In this document: positions 1-11,187 of the stretch, piece by piece
How the letters are laid out: each line of letters begins with the position of its first letter
Numbering within the stretch: the stretch's first letter is position 1
Assembly (NCBI GenBank): GCA_003665825.1
Contig: QPFY01000017.1
Location: forward strand, 720,291-784,290
DNA length: 64,000 bases
Direction: 5' to 3'
Source: Microbotryum silenes-acaulis
Lineage: Eukaryota; Basidiomycota; Microbotryomycetes; Microbotryales; Microbotryaceae
Notes under the pieces: model-generated
Seen by the model: the letters and a program-made list of their open reading frames with translations, nothing else
Told to the model about the DNA's origin: nothing
Database searches by the model: none
Made by a program: the position numbers and the translations under genes

Positions 1-248
1 CATTCGGGGCCCGGGTCCAGCACTTCCGTACATACTAGACGCATGCTTTGCAACAGCTTCCCGCATGCAATCCGATTCGGCTTAACGATCTCGGGCTCTC
101 CTAGCCCTGTCCTCCCCTCGCTAGCACTCACTCCGTTCGCTCATCTATTGTAAACACAAGAGAACCCTATCCGAATCTCGCCATTGCAAAAGCGAAAACA
201 CGTCACCGTAACCTGCTGCTGCTACCTCTATCTACCGCTACCTCCTCT

Positions 249-1008
249 TCAGGATCGCTTGGCGATGGTCGGCTCCCAAGCGTCGACCTTGGGTTTGGTC
301 GTCGAATACGTCTTGAACGCGCCTCGCGTGCCGGTCAAGTTCTCCCAATGGGGCTGTCCAGAGAAAGTACGGGAGGATATTAGAATCTCGAGCCGGAATG
401 GCATAATTGAAAGCTTACGCTCTGCCACGGTTGCTTGCTCGCTTGCACGACCGGATCCTGAGGCGGGGGCGGGTGTCGGATGTGCGAGATCCACGAGTGC
501 CATTCGGGCGTGATTTGCGACGCGTTAAAGTCATGCTACGAGGTGAGGAGGAGTGTGGGTTGATGAGTTTGACAAATTTTCCTCGAGGATCCGACACGGG
601 GTCCCTGAGCTCGTGTCGGATCCCCGGTCAGTCCTCCCGTCACTTACCGAGGCAAAGTCGACCCAGCGATGTCTCCACAATGTCTCGTCCCGGTTTTCGT
701 AAAACTTGTTGCCGTGTCTGCGCGTGGAACATGTCGTGTCGAGTTGAGGCGTCAGTCCGACGAGGAGACATGATCGCAAAGGTCAGGTGAGCGGCAACTG
801 ACTCGTCTTGGCCTACAAATTGACCAGCTTTGAGGTCACCAATGTACTGCAGGTCCCTCCATGCCTCTGTAGAGCCCAGAATGAGACGAGATTCTGTCAG
901 TTCCTCTGCACGTGAGATCGTGTCCTGAGGGAGCGGGAGAGACTGACGGGCGAGTCCGACCTGGCGGACGTTGGCGACCACTCGCCTGATCGATGGTGTC
1001 AAGATCAT
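249..1008 (-). CDS. NADH:ubiquinone oxidoreductase subunit NDUFA12 (B17.2 family)
   Basis: Accessory subunit of mitochondrial complex I in the inner membrane. Five exons can be placed on the minus strand: 1008-961, 864-803, 717-648, 535-419 and 353-249. They sum to 402 nt, giving 133 aa and keeping phase throughout. The family signature is clear after splicing: AWRDLQYIGDLKAG, then GNKFYENRDE, RHRWVDF, the conserved PEWHSWI, and a C-terminus containing RGAFKTYSTTKPKV, where NDUFA12 proteins have a YSTT-K motif. Length fits the family (about 130-145 aa). Donors are GTCGGA, GTCAGT, GTAAGT and GTAAGC; the first intron is the least certain junction. The N-terminal 16 residues are basic, as expected for a mitochondrial protein. 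The paralogue NDUFAF2 is an alternative, but the complete C-terminus favours NDUFA12. Confidence 0.85.
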
Positions 1009-1422
1009 CTGTGCAGCGTAGAGATGGTCTCAGATCGCTGTATTCGACCGGTCGTAGACGGAGAGGGTGAACTGACGATGCGCAACGGTTGGGTGAATTG
1101 GCGAGTGGACTTGACGAGCGGCGCCTACAAGTGCGGAGCTCCTTAAGCCAGCCCAAGCCCGGGTCAATTGAAGTCGGACTATTGCTGACGCGCTGGATTA
1201 CAAATGGAGCAGTCTCGATTATTACCACGGAATCTGAGGACTCGGCGCGAGTCGGCGCGCCTCTTTAGGCCTCTTTCACCGGTCGGAAAGTAGCTTGGTG
1301 TAGCTACTTTACCACCTTTCATCAGCTTCTACACATCCCAACCCACCTCCTAGCTGCGTTCCCACCGGCTCACGAAAGTTGCGATCCCGCAGCGGTCGTA
1401 GTCCTACTTTGCCTGTGTCGTC
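1009..1422. promoter_or_regulatory. divergent intergenic region between NDUFA12 and SEC2-like genes
   Basis: This 414-base gap separates the start codons of two divergently transcribed genes and must hold both promoters. I see no convincing TATA box and no RNA gene. ORFs in it overlap on both strands and have no family features. Confidence 0.5.
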
Positions 1423-4282
1423 ATGGTCGCTGACGAGCATCCCAATGCGGATGTACCGGCCACAAATCAGCCCGAACAGGAGCAGGAGCAGCACGGGCAG
1501 GGTGAGGCGGTCGAAGGGGCCACCGACGCCGATCACCACGACGACAAGCCCGTAACCCATGCTGGCGACACCGCCTCTCCTCCACCGATCGCCAAGGTCA
1601 AGGAACGACACAACATCAACACGTCGACCGCATCATCCCACAAGGGCATCGGTGGGGGTATCAATGACGAGAATGCCACCCTCGCCGCCCTCGCCGCGGC
1701 CTCGTCGTCGTCATTGCCCATCTCGCCCTCGTCGGACAATCTCCTACACAGCATAGACAATGGGAGATTATCACCGACAGTACAGGACCATATCGATGAC
1801 TCAGCCCCCTCCTTCATGCTCGTTGCGTCCCTGCGAGCTCAGATCACTGACCTCAAGTCCCAGGTCACGTCGCTCAACTCCAAGCTCGTCACCAGCTACA
1901 TGCGCCACGGCGATCTCGAGGACGAGCTGCACGACTTCAAGGCCAGGGACGCGGTCACACAGCAGCGGCTGCAAGAGTTGGAACAGAATAACAAACGATG
2001 GGAGAGAGAGATTGAAGGCGGTGGATGGGTCGAAAGGGTCAGTATCGCTCACTCATTCCACGCTCATGGGCGCCACCGCCTCTGAGGAACTCGTCAGCTG
2101 ACTGTCGATAGATTGTGACTCTCACCGCTCCTCTCCACAGGATCACGTCCAAGGTGAAATGCAACGGTTGATGACCCAAGTCTTGGCCGAAACCGCCTCA
2201 CGCGAAACGGCCGTGCAAGCCCACTCGGCCCTCGAGACCGAAATCGAATCCCTCACCTCCACCCTCTTTGATGAGGCCAACAAGATGGTCGTCCACGAAC
2301 GCATTGCCCGCGCCAAGGCAGAAGAAAAAATGGTCAGCTTCGACGAGCAGACCCAGGCCATGCAAGGTGTCATTGATGGCGTACAGACCAATCTACGCGA
2401 GACCGTCACTCGCCTCGAGGAGAAGGAAGTTGAGGTCAAGATGCTGCGCAAGAAACTGGCCGACGCCGGTATCTCGGTCGATGAAGCGGAAGTATCATCT
2501 TCCACGACTGACGCAGTCGAAGGGTCCGAGTTGGCCGTCATCGTCTCCGATGGCGTCAGCGTCACACCTGTGGTCGGATCCGGCACACCGACGGCCCTCA
2601 CCTCAGCCCGTACGCCCAAGTCGGACGTCCTGGCGCCACGACTCCTCAACTCGGTACAACCCTACCACGAATTCCTTGCATTTGTCACCTACTTGCGTCA
2701 ACTGCGTGTCAGTGTTCTCTCCAAGCCCCTCGACTCGCCATCTTACTCGCATTCCCTTGCGACCCGCTCTTTCAGCACCGGCGCAAGCACACACACCCCG
2801 ACCAACTCGGCGGGGTCTTTGCCATCCGCTCACCCTTCCCAGCTTCTGGCGCCTCACCTTCCACTTTCGACCCATCTCTCACAACCGTTCCTCAAGCGAT
2901 GCATCGAAGAAGATTCTGACCCTTCTCTACGCCTCGACCTCGCGCCCGGACTGGGCTTTCTGTCACGACGTAACGTTGCGCAAGCAATTTACGACGGCCA
3001 GCTCGTCATCGAACCTCTCTCTTTCGGCGCAACACTTCCTTCGGCCAACTGCGCACTCTGCGGGATCGCTCTGGAACGCTGGAGCGCAGGCGCGAGCGTC
3101 GCGAAGCCAACCATTCTGCCCTCGAATGCAGCTTCCGTCGGAGCGTCCGTCAATTCGACAATGCGCAAGGTCTGGGGCTCCGGATCCTGGATCACGGGTG
3201 GAGGCTCCTCGACATCTTCCTCGGGCACAGCGACGCCTCCGCATCAACCCGAGCCCGTCTCGACATCGACGATCAAGGATTTCACCCTTCCGCAGCCGAC
3301 CACACTCGATGGCAGACGGCTGCACGTCCACGTCTTCCGTGTCAACGACAGCTCGACGAGCAAGTATGCTTTGTGCCCCTTGTACTGCCTGGGTCGGCTG
3401 AGGGCCGTCTGCGAATTCTGGACCTACGTTCGTGCTTTGGAGAGGGGCCTCTTGGTCGAGGAAGGCTTCAAGTTCGTCAGAGGGCGAGGATCGAGCATCT
3501 TGGATGCGTCGACGTCATCGGCGAACTTGCCAGAGAAGGTTAATATTGCTGTCGAAGAAGAGCGGGGGAAGGTCGAGGAGACGGAAAAAGCGACGATGAA
3601 CGGACTCGGCTTGGCCGAGGTCGAGACGGGACCGGCGGACAAGGTAGTCAACGATGAGGATGAGACGCGCAAGGATGCAGAGCCCACCAAAGAAACCGAA
3701 GCGGCCAAGGCTTCCGAGCGGGCTGAGGAGCATGGCGCTACCGAGGAGGAGGACAAAGATGATGAGTTTGTCGATACGAACGAATCAGAGCCAGCTGAAG
3801 CCAAGACCGACGGGGAAAATAAGGAGGCTACGCTCGAGGAGAAGAATACCGAAGATGCTTCGGCGTCGAAATCAGAAGCCCCCGATTCTACCAAGTCTAC
3901 GTCGCCTGCATTGACCAAGCCGCCACTCCCCAAACGTTCCGCGGCCCGCTCGCCCGTCCTCACGCCCGCCTCACTTCACTCTGATCGACCCACCTCTCCA
4001 GCTCCCCGTGATAGCCCCCAGGCGTTCGATTCGCAATCCTTGCCGCCGCTACCACCACCTCGCCGTCCCGCCGGCCCTCCCCCTCGGCATCCCTCCACCG
4101 CTCCGAAGCTCATCACAACAGTCGAGGACGTACTTGCTTCGGCACCGGGTTGGGAGGATGTGTGCTGGTCCGAGGTTGTACGGTTGAAGGAATCCGTCTT
4201 TTGGACGCGTATGGCTGCATTCGGGCGCAAGGGAGAAGCTTTGGAGCCGCGGAAGGTCGAGGTCGGAAGCATCGAGTCTTAG
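1423..4282 (+). CDS. SEC2: Sec2/Rabin8-type Rab guanine nucleotide exchange factor
   Basis: Predicted GEF for the exocytic Rab (Sec4/Rab8), acting on secretory vesicles. Exon 1 is 1423-2037 and exon 2 is 2141-4282; the intron (GTCAGT...CCACAG) is phase 0, giving 918 aa. Residues 1-125 are acidic and Ser/Ala-rich. A long heptad-rich coiled coil runs from about 130 to 315 and spans the intron. It contains the Sec2-domain core LFDEANKMVVHERIARAKAE at about 245-265, the part that contacts the Rab in this family. A middle region (about 360-640) has a CALCGIAL pair of cysteines and a hydrophobic block seen in basidiomycete Sec2 proteins. The tail (about 660-880) is Glu/Ala/Thr-rich, then proline-rich with PPLPPPRRP, a possible SH3 ligand. 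The start is the first in-frame ATG. No frame damage is visible. Confidence 0.85.
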
Positions 4283-4987
4283 GAGACCGCTGTTGCACAC
4301 TGTCAAGGAGACCTCCGCGAACTTCGTTGTACTGAGACAGCCTCTGATCTGGTATTATATGATAGTAGTACACGGGCATATCATACGTTTGTGTTTGAAT
4401 TGGATTAAGCAACGATGAGTCATGCACGATCAGGAATCGATGGCCTCGTGTTCCTCTCACGGGCCTGAGCGCTGAGCGCTGACGATCTTCGCTGCGCAAG
4501 AAATTGTTTGACGAATGCAAGAGGGCTGCAGACGATCTAGAACGTGCCATTTGGTGACGTGAAATTGATTGCTCCAGCATACGGTAACCATCAAGTCCAA
4601 GATAGCCTGCCTCGTCCGTGACGAAGTCGCGCTTTGACTCTCCGCGATGATTTGCCTCCGTCGGACGAACGTTTTCAGCTTCGCTAGCGCGTGCACGGAC
4701 TCCGAACAAACACTCAGCGAGCTCGACCGAGAGGGCATATCGGACAAACTGCACTCTGGGTGATATGGGGGTCACTGCGTGCACGGTAATCACCGCAGTT
4801 CACCCTGTCCTTCAACCGTCGTTCGCGAATTTCGGACCGCGGTTGTCGCGAGTGATCAAAGGTTCGTTTACTGGCGTTCGGCAATGTCTTGTTTCTGTCC
4901 TTTGTAGTCCGCGGGAGACGACACCGCGACGTGTTGCATTCCATCCCTTTACTTGTTATACCCTTCGTCCTGCGTTGTCCCTCGCTC
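4283..4987. other. intergenic region, no gene seen
   Basis: Roughly 700 bases between the SEC2-like stop and the first in-frame ATG of the next gene. Short frames exist on both strands but are low-complexity or antisense. I see no tRNA, repeat or LTR. It should contain the SEC2 terminator and the promoter of the 4988 gene. Confidence 0.4.
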
Positions 4988-6472
4988 ATGGCATCCAGAA
5001 CCCCGGTTCAGCTCGAGCGTCGAGCAAGTAGCTCCCGTCGGCTTCAACGGCTCCGCAAGCCCCATGCCGGATCCGACGCATTGCCACCTCTGCCGGCGGT
5101 GTCGTACAATGCCGACATCGTACCCAGCTCTGGATTACCCATGTTGATCGGTGTGTCACAAGTCGTCGAGATCGATGTGTCGGGCCGGAACAGTGATGTC
5201 GAGCGCAAAATCGAATCGGGTCGGGTGATTCAAACTGGCCCATCTGGCAAATCCTCGCCAGCCATCGATCGCGTGGATAACTTTAACATTGCCGACTACA
5301 TCGCCTCTCTTTTCAACCCCCATGTCGTCGAAGAAGAGCTTGTTCGACTCGACCGGTCCCAATCGTGCATTTCAAAATGTCATACCGGGCGTGGCCCATT
5401 CCCGCCGCCGGCGATGCACGGCCCCTGCCCGAGTACGCTCCATTTTCGGCCTTCCCGCCTTCCCGTTTCGGCGGCCACTATGACTAACTGCAACACACAT
5501 GACCAATTACGATTTGTAAAATTCGCAGACTCCAAAGTGAAGGGTTGCTCTACCTCATCGCATTCACGGTCTCGCTCTTTATCCAAGATGTTGGCCAAAA
5601 CCGGGGTTCAAGCACGGCCCGCCCCTGTCGGCCATAACGTCACCCCGTACTGCCCTTCACCGACCTTCCCATCGCTTGTACGGCTTACCGTTCAATCTCG
5701 AGACGAAATTGAAGCCGCTTCGACCAAAGAGGCAAGAGTCTTGGGCTACTCAGAAGATGTCACAGTCGTTCAGCGAGATGTGTGCCCCATGTCCTCGAGT
5801 GACCCGAAAGCCGCGGTGGCGACACTCCACGAGGCGAGCAGCGAGAACCTCCGCAATATCAAGAATGACCATCAACACTTTGCTATTCAGCTATCGAAAA
5901 ATAGTAGGACCTCACTGGATGCAAATTTGGTCGACACAACCACTCCTTTAGCAGGGCGATCTTTCTTGGCGCAATTGCGACGCACAAAATCCTTCCGAAC
6001 GCCACGGCGCATCGAGCTCATGCTATCTCCGTCGCAAGGAACAGATACGGCAGCTTCCCAAGAATCCATCACCCGATCTCCCATGGCACATCGCTCGAGG
6101 CAATTCGAGTGCGAATACCAGTTGCAGACAACCAGGACACCCACTTCAGCATTGTGTAGCCCGAGGTCGTCACCGAGGTCGGACGACGTACAACGACCCC
6201 TCGGTCGGGAGTGCAGGCTACCAATGTCTGCGTTTATCGAGCCGTTCAAGCCTACCTCATATCCGGCGCCACCTACTCAAGAGGGTTGGTTCAAAGACTT
6301 GAAAAGGTCGAAGTCGTTCCGACTGCCTGGGGACCGGAGGGGGCCTGGCGAAACTTCATTCAATCTGGAAGGATCACCGCGCCGGACCCCTAATGTTCCT
6401 ATTCGCTCCAATTCGGAGCCGAGGAGGGCCGATGCGCGGCACCGAGCTGGAGGGTGCACGCTCCTCGCGTAA
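4988..6472 (+). CDS. unrecognised Ser/Arg-rich protein with two KSFR repeats
   Basis: Single-exon frame of 494 aa from the first in-frame ATG; a longer reading to 4889 would need a non-ATG start. I recognise no family. The protein is basic and rich in Ser, Pro and Arg, mostly predicted disordered. The clearest internal feature is a motif that occurs twice: LRRTKSFRTPR at about residue 335 and LKRSKSFRLPGDR at about 445, both with a basophilic-kinase consensus (R-x-T/S-x-S or RR-T). A third Ser-rich stretch near residue 200 has SHSRSRSLSKML. No signal peptide or membrane span is evident. It lies tail-to-tail with the YVH1-like gene, 130 bases between stops. Codon use resembles its neighbours, which supports a real gene. 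A regulatory or scaffold phosphoprotein is possible but is only inference. Confidence 0.6.
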   Translation: MASRTPVQLERRASSSRRLQRLRKPHAGSDALPPLPAVSYNADIVPSSGLPMLIGVSQVVEIDVSGRNSDVERKIESGRVIQTGPSGKSSPAIDRVDNFNIADYIASLFNPHVVEEELVRLDRSQSCISKCHTGRGPFPPPAMHGPCPSTLHFRPSRLPVSAATMTNCNTHDQLRFVKFADSKVKGCSTSSHSRSRSLSKMLAKTGVQARPAPVGHNVTPYCPSPTFPSLVRLTVQSRDEIEAASTKEARVLGYSEDVTVVQRDVCPMSSSDPKAAVATLHEASSENLRNIKNDHQHFAIQLSKNSRTSLDANLVDTTTPLAGRSFLAQLRRTKSFRTPRRIELMLSPSQGTDTAASQESITRSPMAHRSRQFECEYQLQTTRTPTSALCSPRSSPRSDDVQRPLGRECRLPMSAFIEPFKPTSYPAPPTQEGWFKDLKRSKSFRLPGDRRGPGETSFNLEGSPRRTPNVPIRSNSEPRRADARHRAGGCTLLA

Positions 6473-6602
6473 GCTCAGTCTCAAGAGCGGTGTCGGAATG
6501 AGCAAAGATCATACCCGATTGTGCAATCGTAAAAAGCCCTATCTTATTCATTCCATTTACACATTGCAACCTACTTCGGCGTGCACACAGACAGCTCCCT
6601 CA

Positions 6603-8613
6603 TCAGTATTCTGCAATCTCATCTACCCGTGAAACATTTAGTGCGAAACCAGGACAAATCCAAGCCCCACAAGAGCATTCTGTGAAGTCCGAACGAACGA
6701 GAACGGATCAACATAGGTTTTGAACCGAGTTGATTATGTCAACTGTGCCGCGATAACTTACGCGCGCCTGCCCAGTCGAAGCTGCCGAGTTTGGCCCCAC
6801 ATTTTGCGTTCGGACACACAATCTTACCCCCAAGCGCACCAGATTCCAACATGGGCGACATCCAAGACAACGGCTCGGTAAAGTAGCTCGAGCAAAGGTG
6901 AGAGGGCAAAATCGGGGGATCGAAGATTTCTCGAGCTTTGACCTCAGCCTCCGATGCTTTCGCAGCGTCCGAAGCCGAAGCGGAGTGTGATGACTCTGGT
7001 GCTTCACCCGACTCCGGCATTGGAGTCAACGACGTCGTCGATCCGTCTACCGTAGATTCGGGAGCTGATGGTGGCCGCGGTCGAGACACTGTTGGTCGCT
7101 GTACCACAGCGCGAGCCCCAAGACCTGGCAAAGGGCGCGAAATCCTTAAGCCGGCCAAAGCAGTCGCCGGCGATTTCTCAGTCTTGTCAACCGATGTCCC
7201 GATGCTTGTGTCAGTCTCCACATTTGGAATTGCTCGCTCGCGTTCCTCCTTGTCCATCTCGTCGCGCCGCCGGGCCTCCATCTCCATCCTGTGCGCCGCC
7301 ATATCGCGCCGATGCGGGGCAAAGGCCTGTTGGCCTTTCCCTGGCTCGTGCGCCAAGACGTGCTCGCGGGCTGCAAGCTCTCGCCTGATTGACCAGGCCA
7401 ATGACAAACCCATCCGAATCAGCACTCGACCGTGAATGACGAAGGCTATAAGGAAAGCGGAAGGCACAAACCTGCACATCTTGCATCGTATCCTGCGCCC
7501 GCTTATCACTACCTCCTGCTTGTTGCCAATTTTCTCGATCGATGGAATTTTACCTATCTCGGCAGACTGTCGTTCTGTCTCGCGTTCCACTTTCCGAGGA
7601 GTAAGTCGCTTGCGAGCTACGGGAGCGTGCGTTGGAGTCGTGGTGGCACCCAACCGATCCGAGAGACTAGTCGAGGTACTGCTTTCGATGGGAGGAGAGG
7701 CCCCCACAAATTTGTATGCGTCCGAGGCCGAGGGGTCGGCTGTCGTCGGCATCGGCGTCATGGTCAACGGAGTGCCCGGTGCGCTACCCTTGGGCGAAGG
7801 AATAGGCGAGGGCGTCGGTGAGGGGTAGTATGCTAGAACGATGGAAGGGGAGACACCGCCTGACGTCGAGTGGTGATATAGCGGCGTTAGCGGTGAAGAT
7901 TCACTTTCGCCTCTTGAGACCCATTCACTGACCCATGATTTCATTTTGCGCAAAGCTCATGAGAAATCTTCGTTCCTCGGCGTACTAATGAAGGAGGAGG
8001 GCAACAGAAGAGCCTGTCAGTCGGTCGATTAGCGTGTAAAGCACAGCTCACTCTCACCTTGACGGGGTTCCACTCGCAGTCGCACCTTTCGAACAGCTCA
8101 AGTTGCAACATGAAGAAGTCGCTCGGCTCAATCTGTGCCCTTGCCTTTCGCACCCGAGCCAGTGCTTGTTCGACCGTGAGATCCATCTCTTTCATCAGAT
8201 ACGCCGCAACGAGAGCCGATGATCTCGATACACCGGCTTGGCAGTGGACCAAGACAGCATGAGACTTGAGCCGAGCTGACGCGATAGCCCTGCTGACAGG
8301 CACAAAGTGCTCGATGATGTTGGCTGAGGCAGTGTCGTCGATTGGGACACGGTGCAGGGTGGTCCCAGGTAGTGGGTTATAGGGTTGTCTCACTGTAGAT
8401 GGAGGTCCACGATGTCAATCGAGCGTCAGTCTTGCTAGGCGGCGGGAGTTTGGGACCGGGAAAGAGCGAAGTGGGGGCTCGCGGAGCTGGAGACGAACTG
8501 GCTGCAACGACGAGCTTGATCTTGTGCTTCTCCAGCAAGTTGGCATCTTGGGAAGCAAAGTAGTCGCCTATCCAGAGGTTCGACATGACCTGGTGCATGT
8601 GTGCGTCCGCCAT
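6603..8613 (-). CDS. YVH1: Yvh1/DUSP12-type dual-specificity phosphatase with zinc-binding C-terminus
   Basis: Orthologues release Mrt4 from pre-60S ribosomes and carry phosphatase activity. The start is MADAHMHQVMSNLWIGD at 8613, the typical beginning of a DSP domain. The first intron (GTTCGT...CTACAG, about 8486-8396) joins KLVVAA to MRQPYNPLPG. The catalytic loop HCQAGVSRS (Cx5R) lies near 8230, followed by YLMKEMDLTVEQAL and a donor GTGAGA after WNPVK. The acceptor of this second intron (about 8057-7955) is ambiguous. Exon 3 holds a disordered Pro/Ser linker, then RRIRCKMCR and the zinc module EPLSWMSPMLESG...CPNAKCGAKLG with FDWAGA. A last intron (GTAAGT...CTTCACAG) adds CSCGAWICPGFAL and the stop at 6605-6603. 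All zinc cysteines of the family are present. The linker (about 170 residues) is longer than in yeast Yvh1. Confidence 0.88.
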
Positions 8614-9010
8614 CTTGTGGTGACGAGGAGGCGACGCAACTGCGAGCTACGAGGACGAGGACGAGGGCGAGGCGAGAAGACGACCTGCGCTTACTGACGT
8701 CGACGTCGCAAGTCGATGACCAAATGTGCAGGATCGTCTAGGATCGTGCGTTTGGCTCCCGCACCCGCGACCGGTAAGAAATTTCACATGTAACCAAGAC
8801 GGCCATCGCGTATCACCTATTGATTATTACAACACGAAACTGAGAAGACTTATAGTTACACACATACATTGGCTCGGCCAGTGCAAGGGAAAGGAAAAAG
8901 TATTCTGCGAGCGTGAATATTCGAACCGGCCAAGTCGATCGGGCCAGGACAGAACAAGAGGTCGAGGCCAGTGCGCGACGATCTCTCTCCTATCTTGCTT
9001 TAAGTGATAT
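8614..9010. other. promoter region of the YVH1-like gene and 3' end of the UEV gene
   Basis: About 400 bases without a gene. The part next to YVH1 is purine-rich (repeated gacgag triplets) and includes a TGACGTCGACGTCG palindrome-like stretch near 8695-8712, which might bind a bZIP factor. That is inference from the CRE-like core only. Confidence 0.3.
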
Positions 9011-9827
9011 TCAACTGCTGATCTTGGCCTTCGCGTCGTCCTCAAGTCTCCGAGTGAGAATTTCTTCCTCGCCTTCCTCGAGCGGTCGAAACGAGATGGA
9101 CCGAAGGGGGTCAAACCGGATCGAATTTGCGTAGGACGAGCTTGGTGTGTATAAAGATTCGGGCGTGATGGACAACGCCGATGTCTGTGACGCTAGCTTG
9201 GCGAATAGAGCCGTCTGATCATGGTATCTGCGACCAGAAGCGAGAGCATCCATAATCAGAGTCTGCGGTCAGGGGCTGAATCGGGCACGTGGAGGGGCAA
9301 ATCAGTGATCGACATCGGAGAGAGCCGACACCCACATTTTCCAGGCTTCGGGATTTCCGCAGTTCTCTTGTTGCACCGCATCGAGACCTTCCCTCTTGAA
9401 CGCATTCTTGACGTGGTGCAGCACGTGAAAGAGGTAGTCGCGCCCGGGAGTCCAAGGGCTGAATCGATCGCCGAGGTGGAATCGGCCTGTGGCTGGATCG
9501 ACTAGAGGGTGGAACACGTTGGTGCTAAATGTGATCGTAGGAGGGAGGCGGGACGGGTACGTGGGTGCCATGGTCATGGAGAATCTGAGGACCGAGTCGC
9601 GGAAGTAGCCCCGATGAATGAACAAGACACACTGCCATGCTGCCGGACAGGCTCCATGGGCTATTTTAGTTTCAGGCAGCGCTTCGACGGGCAATAAGAG
9701 TCCTGCACGTACTGAAGACATCGTCGCTGGTTGGCAGCACGTACATGCCGAGAGGACACGTGGAGGAAGCTCCGAGCGCTGCGAACTCGAGCATGACCGC
9801 TTGACGCGCCGCGATGGATGCAGTCAT
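9011..9827 (-). CDS. FTS/AKTIP-like ubiquitin-conjugating enzyme variant (catalytically inactive E2)
   Basis: Minus-strand gene with three recognisable exons: from ATG at 9827 (MTASIAARQAVMLEF...MYVLPTSDDVF), then from about 9655 after a CCGGCAG acceptor, then from about 9234 to the stop at 9011. Splicing gives the UEV core WQCVLFIHRGYFRDS, RLPPTITFSTNVFHPLV, DPATGRFHLGDRF and WTPGRDYLFHVLHHVKNAF. The spacing FHPLV-x-P-x-TG matches AKTIP/FTS proteins. In active E2s a cysteine follows the HPN loop; here the position is occupied by FHLGD and no Cys is present, so a non-catalytic role is expected. FTS proteins link dynein adaptors (Hook) to cargo, so vesicle transport is likely. The last exon (about 75 residues) is acidic and may be disordered. 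Confidence 0.75.
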
Positions 9828-10281
9828 GGCACTATGGATGCTGGGCGTAGAAATGGGCGTCGATCAGACACTGAGACGATGCAGATTGAAAGGGGCGACG
9901 CGTTGAATAGAGGGTGCGGCGCAAAGGTATGCGTCAAGAGCTGAGCGAGGTCGAGCGTCAGGAGGTGGAGCGCTCTTGGGTCACGTGAGCATGAGCCCAG
10001 ATGAGCCCCATCGCTGCGATCGGCGCCGACTTGCGCTGCAAATTTGCTCTTTCGGTATATGGTTCGTGCCCATTGGTATGCTAGAGCATCCAGATTATAC
10101 CTCGCGGTCAAGTTGTGACACTAACTCAAAGTGCGGCCATCGCTCCTCGCCCACTTGAGGCATGCGTGCAGAAACGGCTTCTTGCTTGCTAGCGGAACAG
10201 AACCAAAGGGTAAAACTTTCGTCTTGAGTGTTATGCAATATAACTTCAAGGATTCACCATCATATACAGTCCTTCTACCTT
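9828..10281. other. intergenic region, no gene seen
   Basis: About 450 bases between the UEV start and the mS41 stop. It must contain the UEV promoter and the mS41 terminator. Antisense frames are present but I found no homology-like motif, tRNA or repeat. Confidence 0.35.
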
Positions 10282-10927
10282 CTACCGCACCCTCTTGCCG
10301 TTCTGCACCTTTGGACCCCAGCCTCGAATCTTGCGCTTGGGTTTTGTCGGCACCGCTATCTCGGCGACGTCGAATCCGGCACTGTGTAACATAATTGAAG
10401 AGATTTAGGTTCACATGGACAGGCGTAGGGCGCGGTATCGGTCCTCGTTGACATGCGAAGAGGAAAGGAAGAATTGGGGGATGCGTACCGGTACTTCTCG
10501 AGTACCCACAGCAGATACCGTCGCTCCTTGACGGCTAGACCTAGTTCGGACAGAGAATGAGACGTCGAAGCGAACAGGGCTTCCCACGTCGGGAACTTGT
10601 CGGTGTGCTGCTTGAGATTCCGAGAGGCCGACTCGAGGACGGCAGCGGGTGTGGTATAGGGAGCTGGTGTCAACCGGCGGGCAAGTACATGCAGCCAGTC
10701 AGATGTGGGGCATTTGGGAGCTATGTCGTACGTGCTGATACGGAGAATGACTCACTTCTTGTGGAAGGGATGCGGCGTGGTGCGAGCGCCGGGGCGTGCA
10801 AGCTGCGAAGCTGAGAGGACGAGCTCGCGAGCGGTGTGGTGTGCCAGGATGATGCACTGGCTACAGTCGAGCGACCAGGTCTTATCAGGCGCAAGCTTGT
10901 TCGGAGGGCTGGCGTGAGTGAAGCCAT
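10282..10927 (-). CDS. mitochondrial small ribosomal subunit protein mS41 (Fyv4/IGR-motif family)
   Basis: Component of the mitochondrial small ribosomal subunit. Exon 1 (from ATG at 10927) encodes a basic, Ser/Arg-rich presequence (MASLTPALRTSLRLIRPGR...), typical of mitochondrial import. A GTGAGT donor and CACCAG acceptor join it to exon 2, which carries the IGR-type motif: NLKQHTDKFPTWEALFAST followed by LGLAVKERRYLLWVLEKYR. A second intron (GTACGC...TTACACAG, about 10,494-10,395) leads to AGFDVAEIAVPT and the conserved basic tail KPKRKIRGWGPKVQNGKRVR. The characteristic RGWGPK is intact. Fungal mS41 proteins are 130-180 aa, and this prediction is similar. Divergent from the proteasome gene across a 260-base promoter region. 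Confidence 0.85.
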
Positions 10928-11187
10928 GTATGAGGTGGGGTACTGTGGAGGTGGAAGAAGTGCGAGCGCTGTGCGGGCTGAGGGTTGTGTGTGGACTTGT
11001 GGACTTCTAATGGACTTTCACTTACACTGAATCGATTAGAGTTGGCTCAAAATCCTAATCATCGGATTTGGCGGTCCAAAGCCAGTCGCACTCTGTCTCG
11101 CACTCCCTGCGCCTCTCCCCACATCCTGAACTGACCGCCGGCGTAGACTTTCGAGCGCTCACCCCTACGGCACGACATCGTCTTATC
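10928..11187. promoter_or_regulatory. divergent promoter region of mS41 and proteasome alpha-2 genes
   Basis: The 260 bases between two divergent start codons. A run of TC-rich sequence and the repeat gtcgcactctgtctcgcactcc lie near 11,085-11,107. No TATA box is evident. Confidence 0.4.

Noticed and set aside
184..513. Plus-strand ORF at the left edge as a gene
   Set aside because: It is antisense to exons 4 and 5 of the NDUFA12 gene, whose spliced product has clear family motifs and exact phase.
6739..7953. Independent gene encoding a zinc-binding protein
   Set aside because: Its C-terminal zinc motif and the upstream phosphatase domain together make one Yvh1/DUSP12 protein with the usual domain order; joined by an intron.
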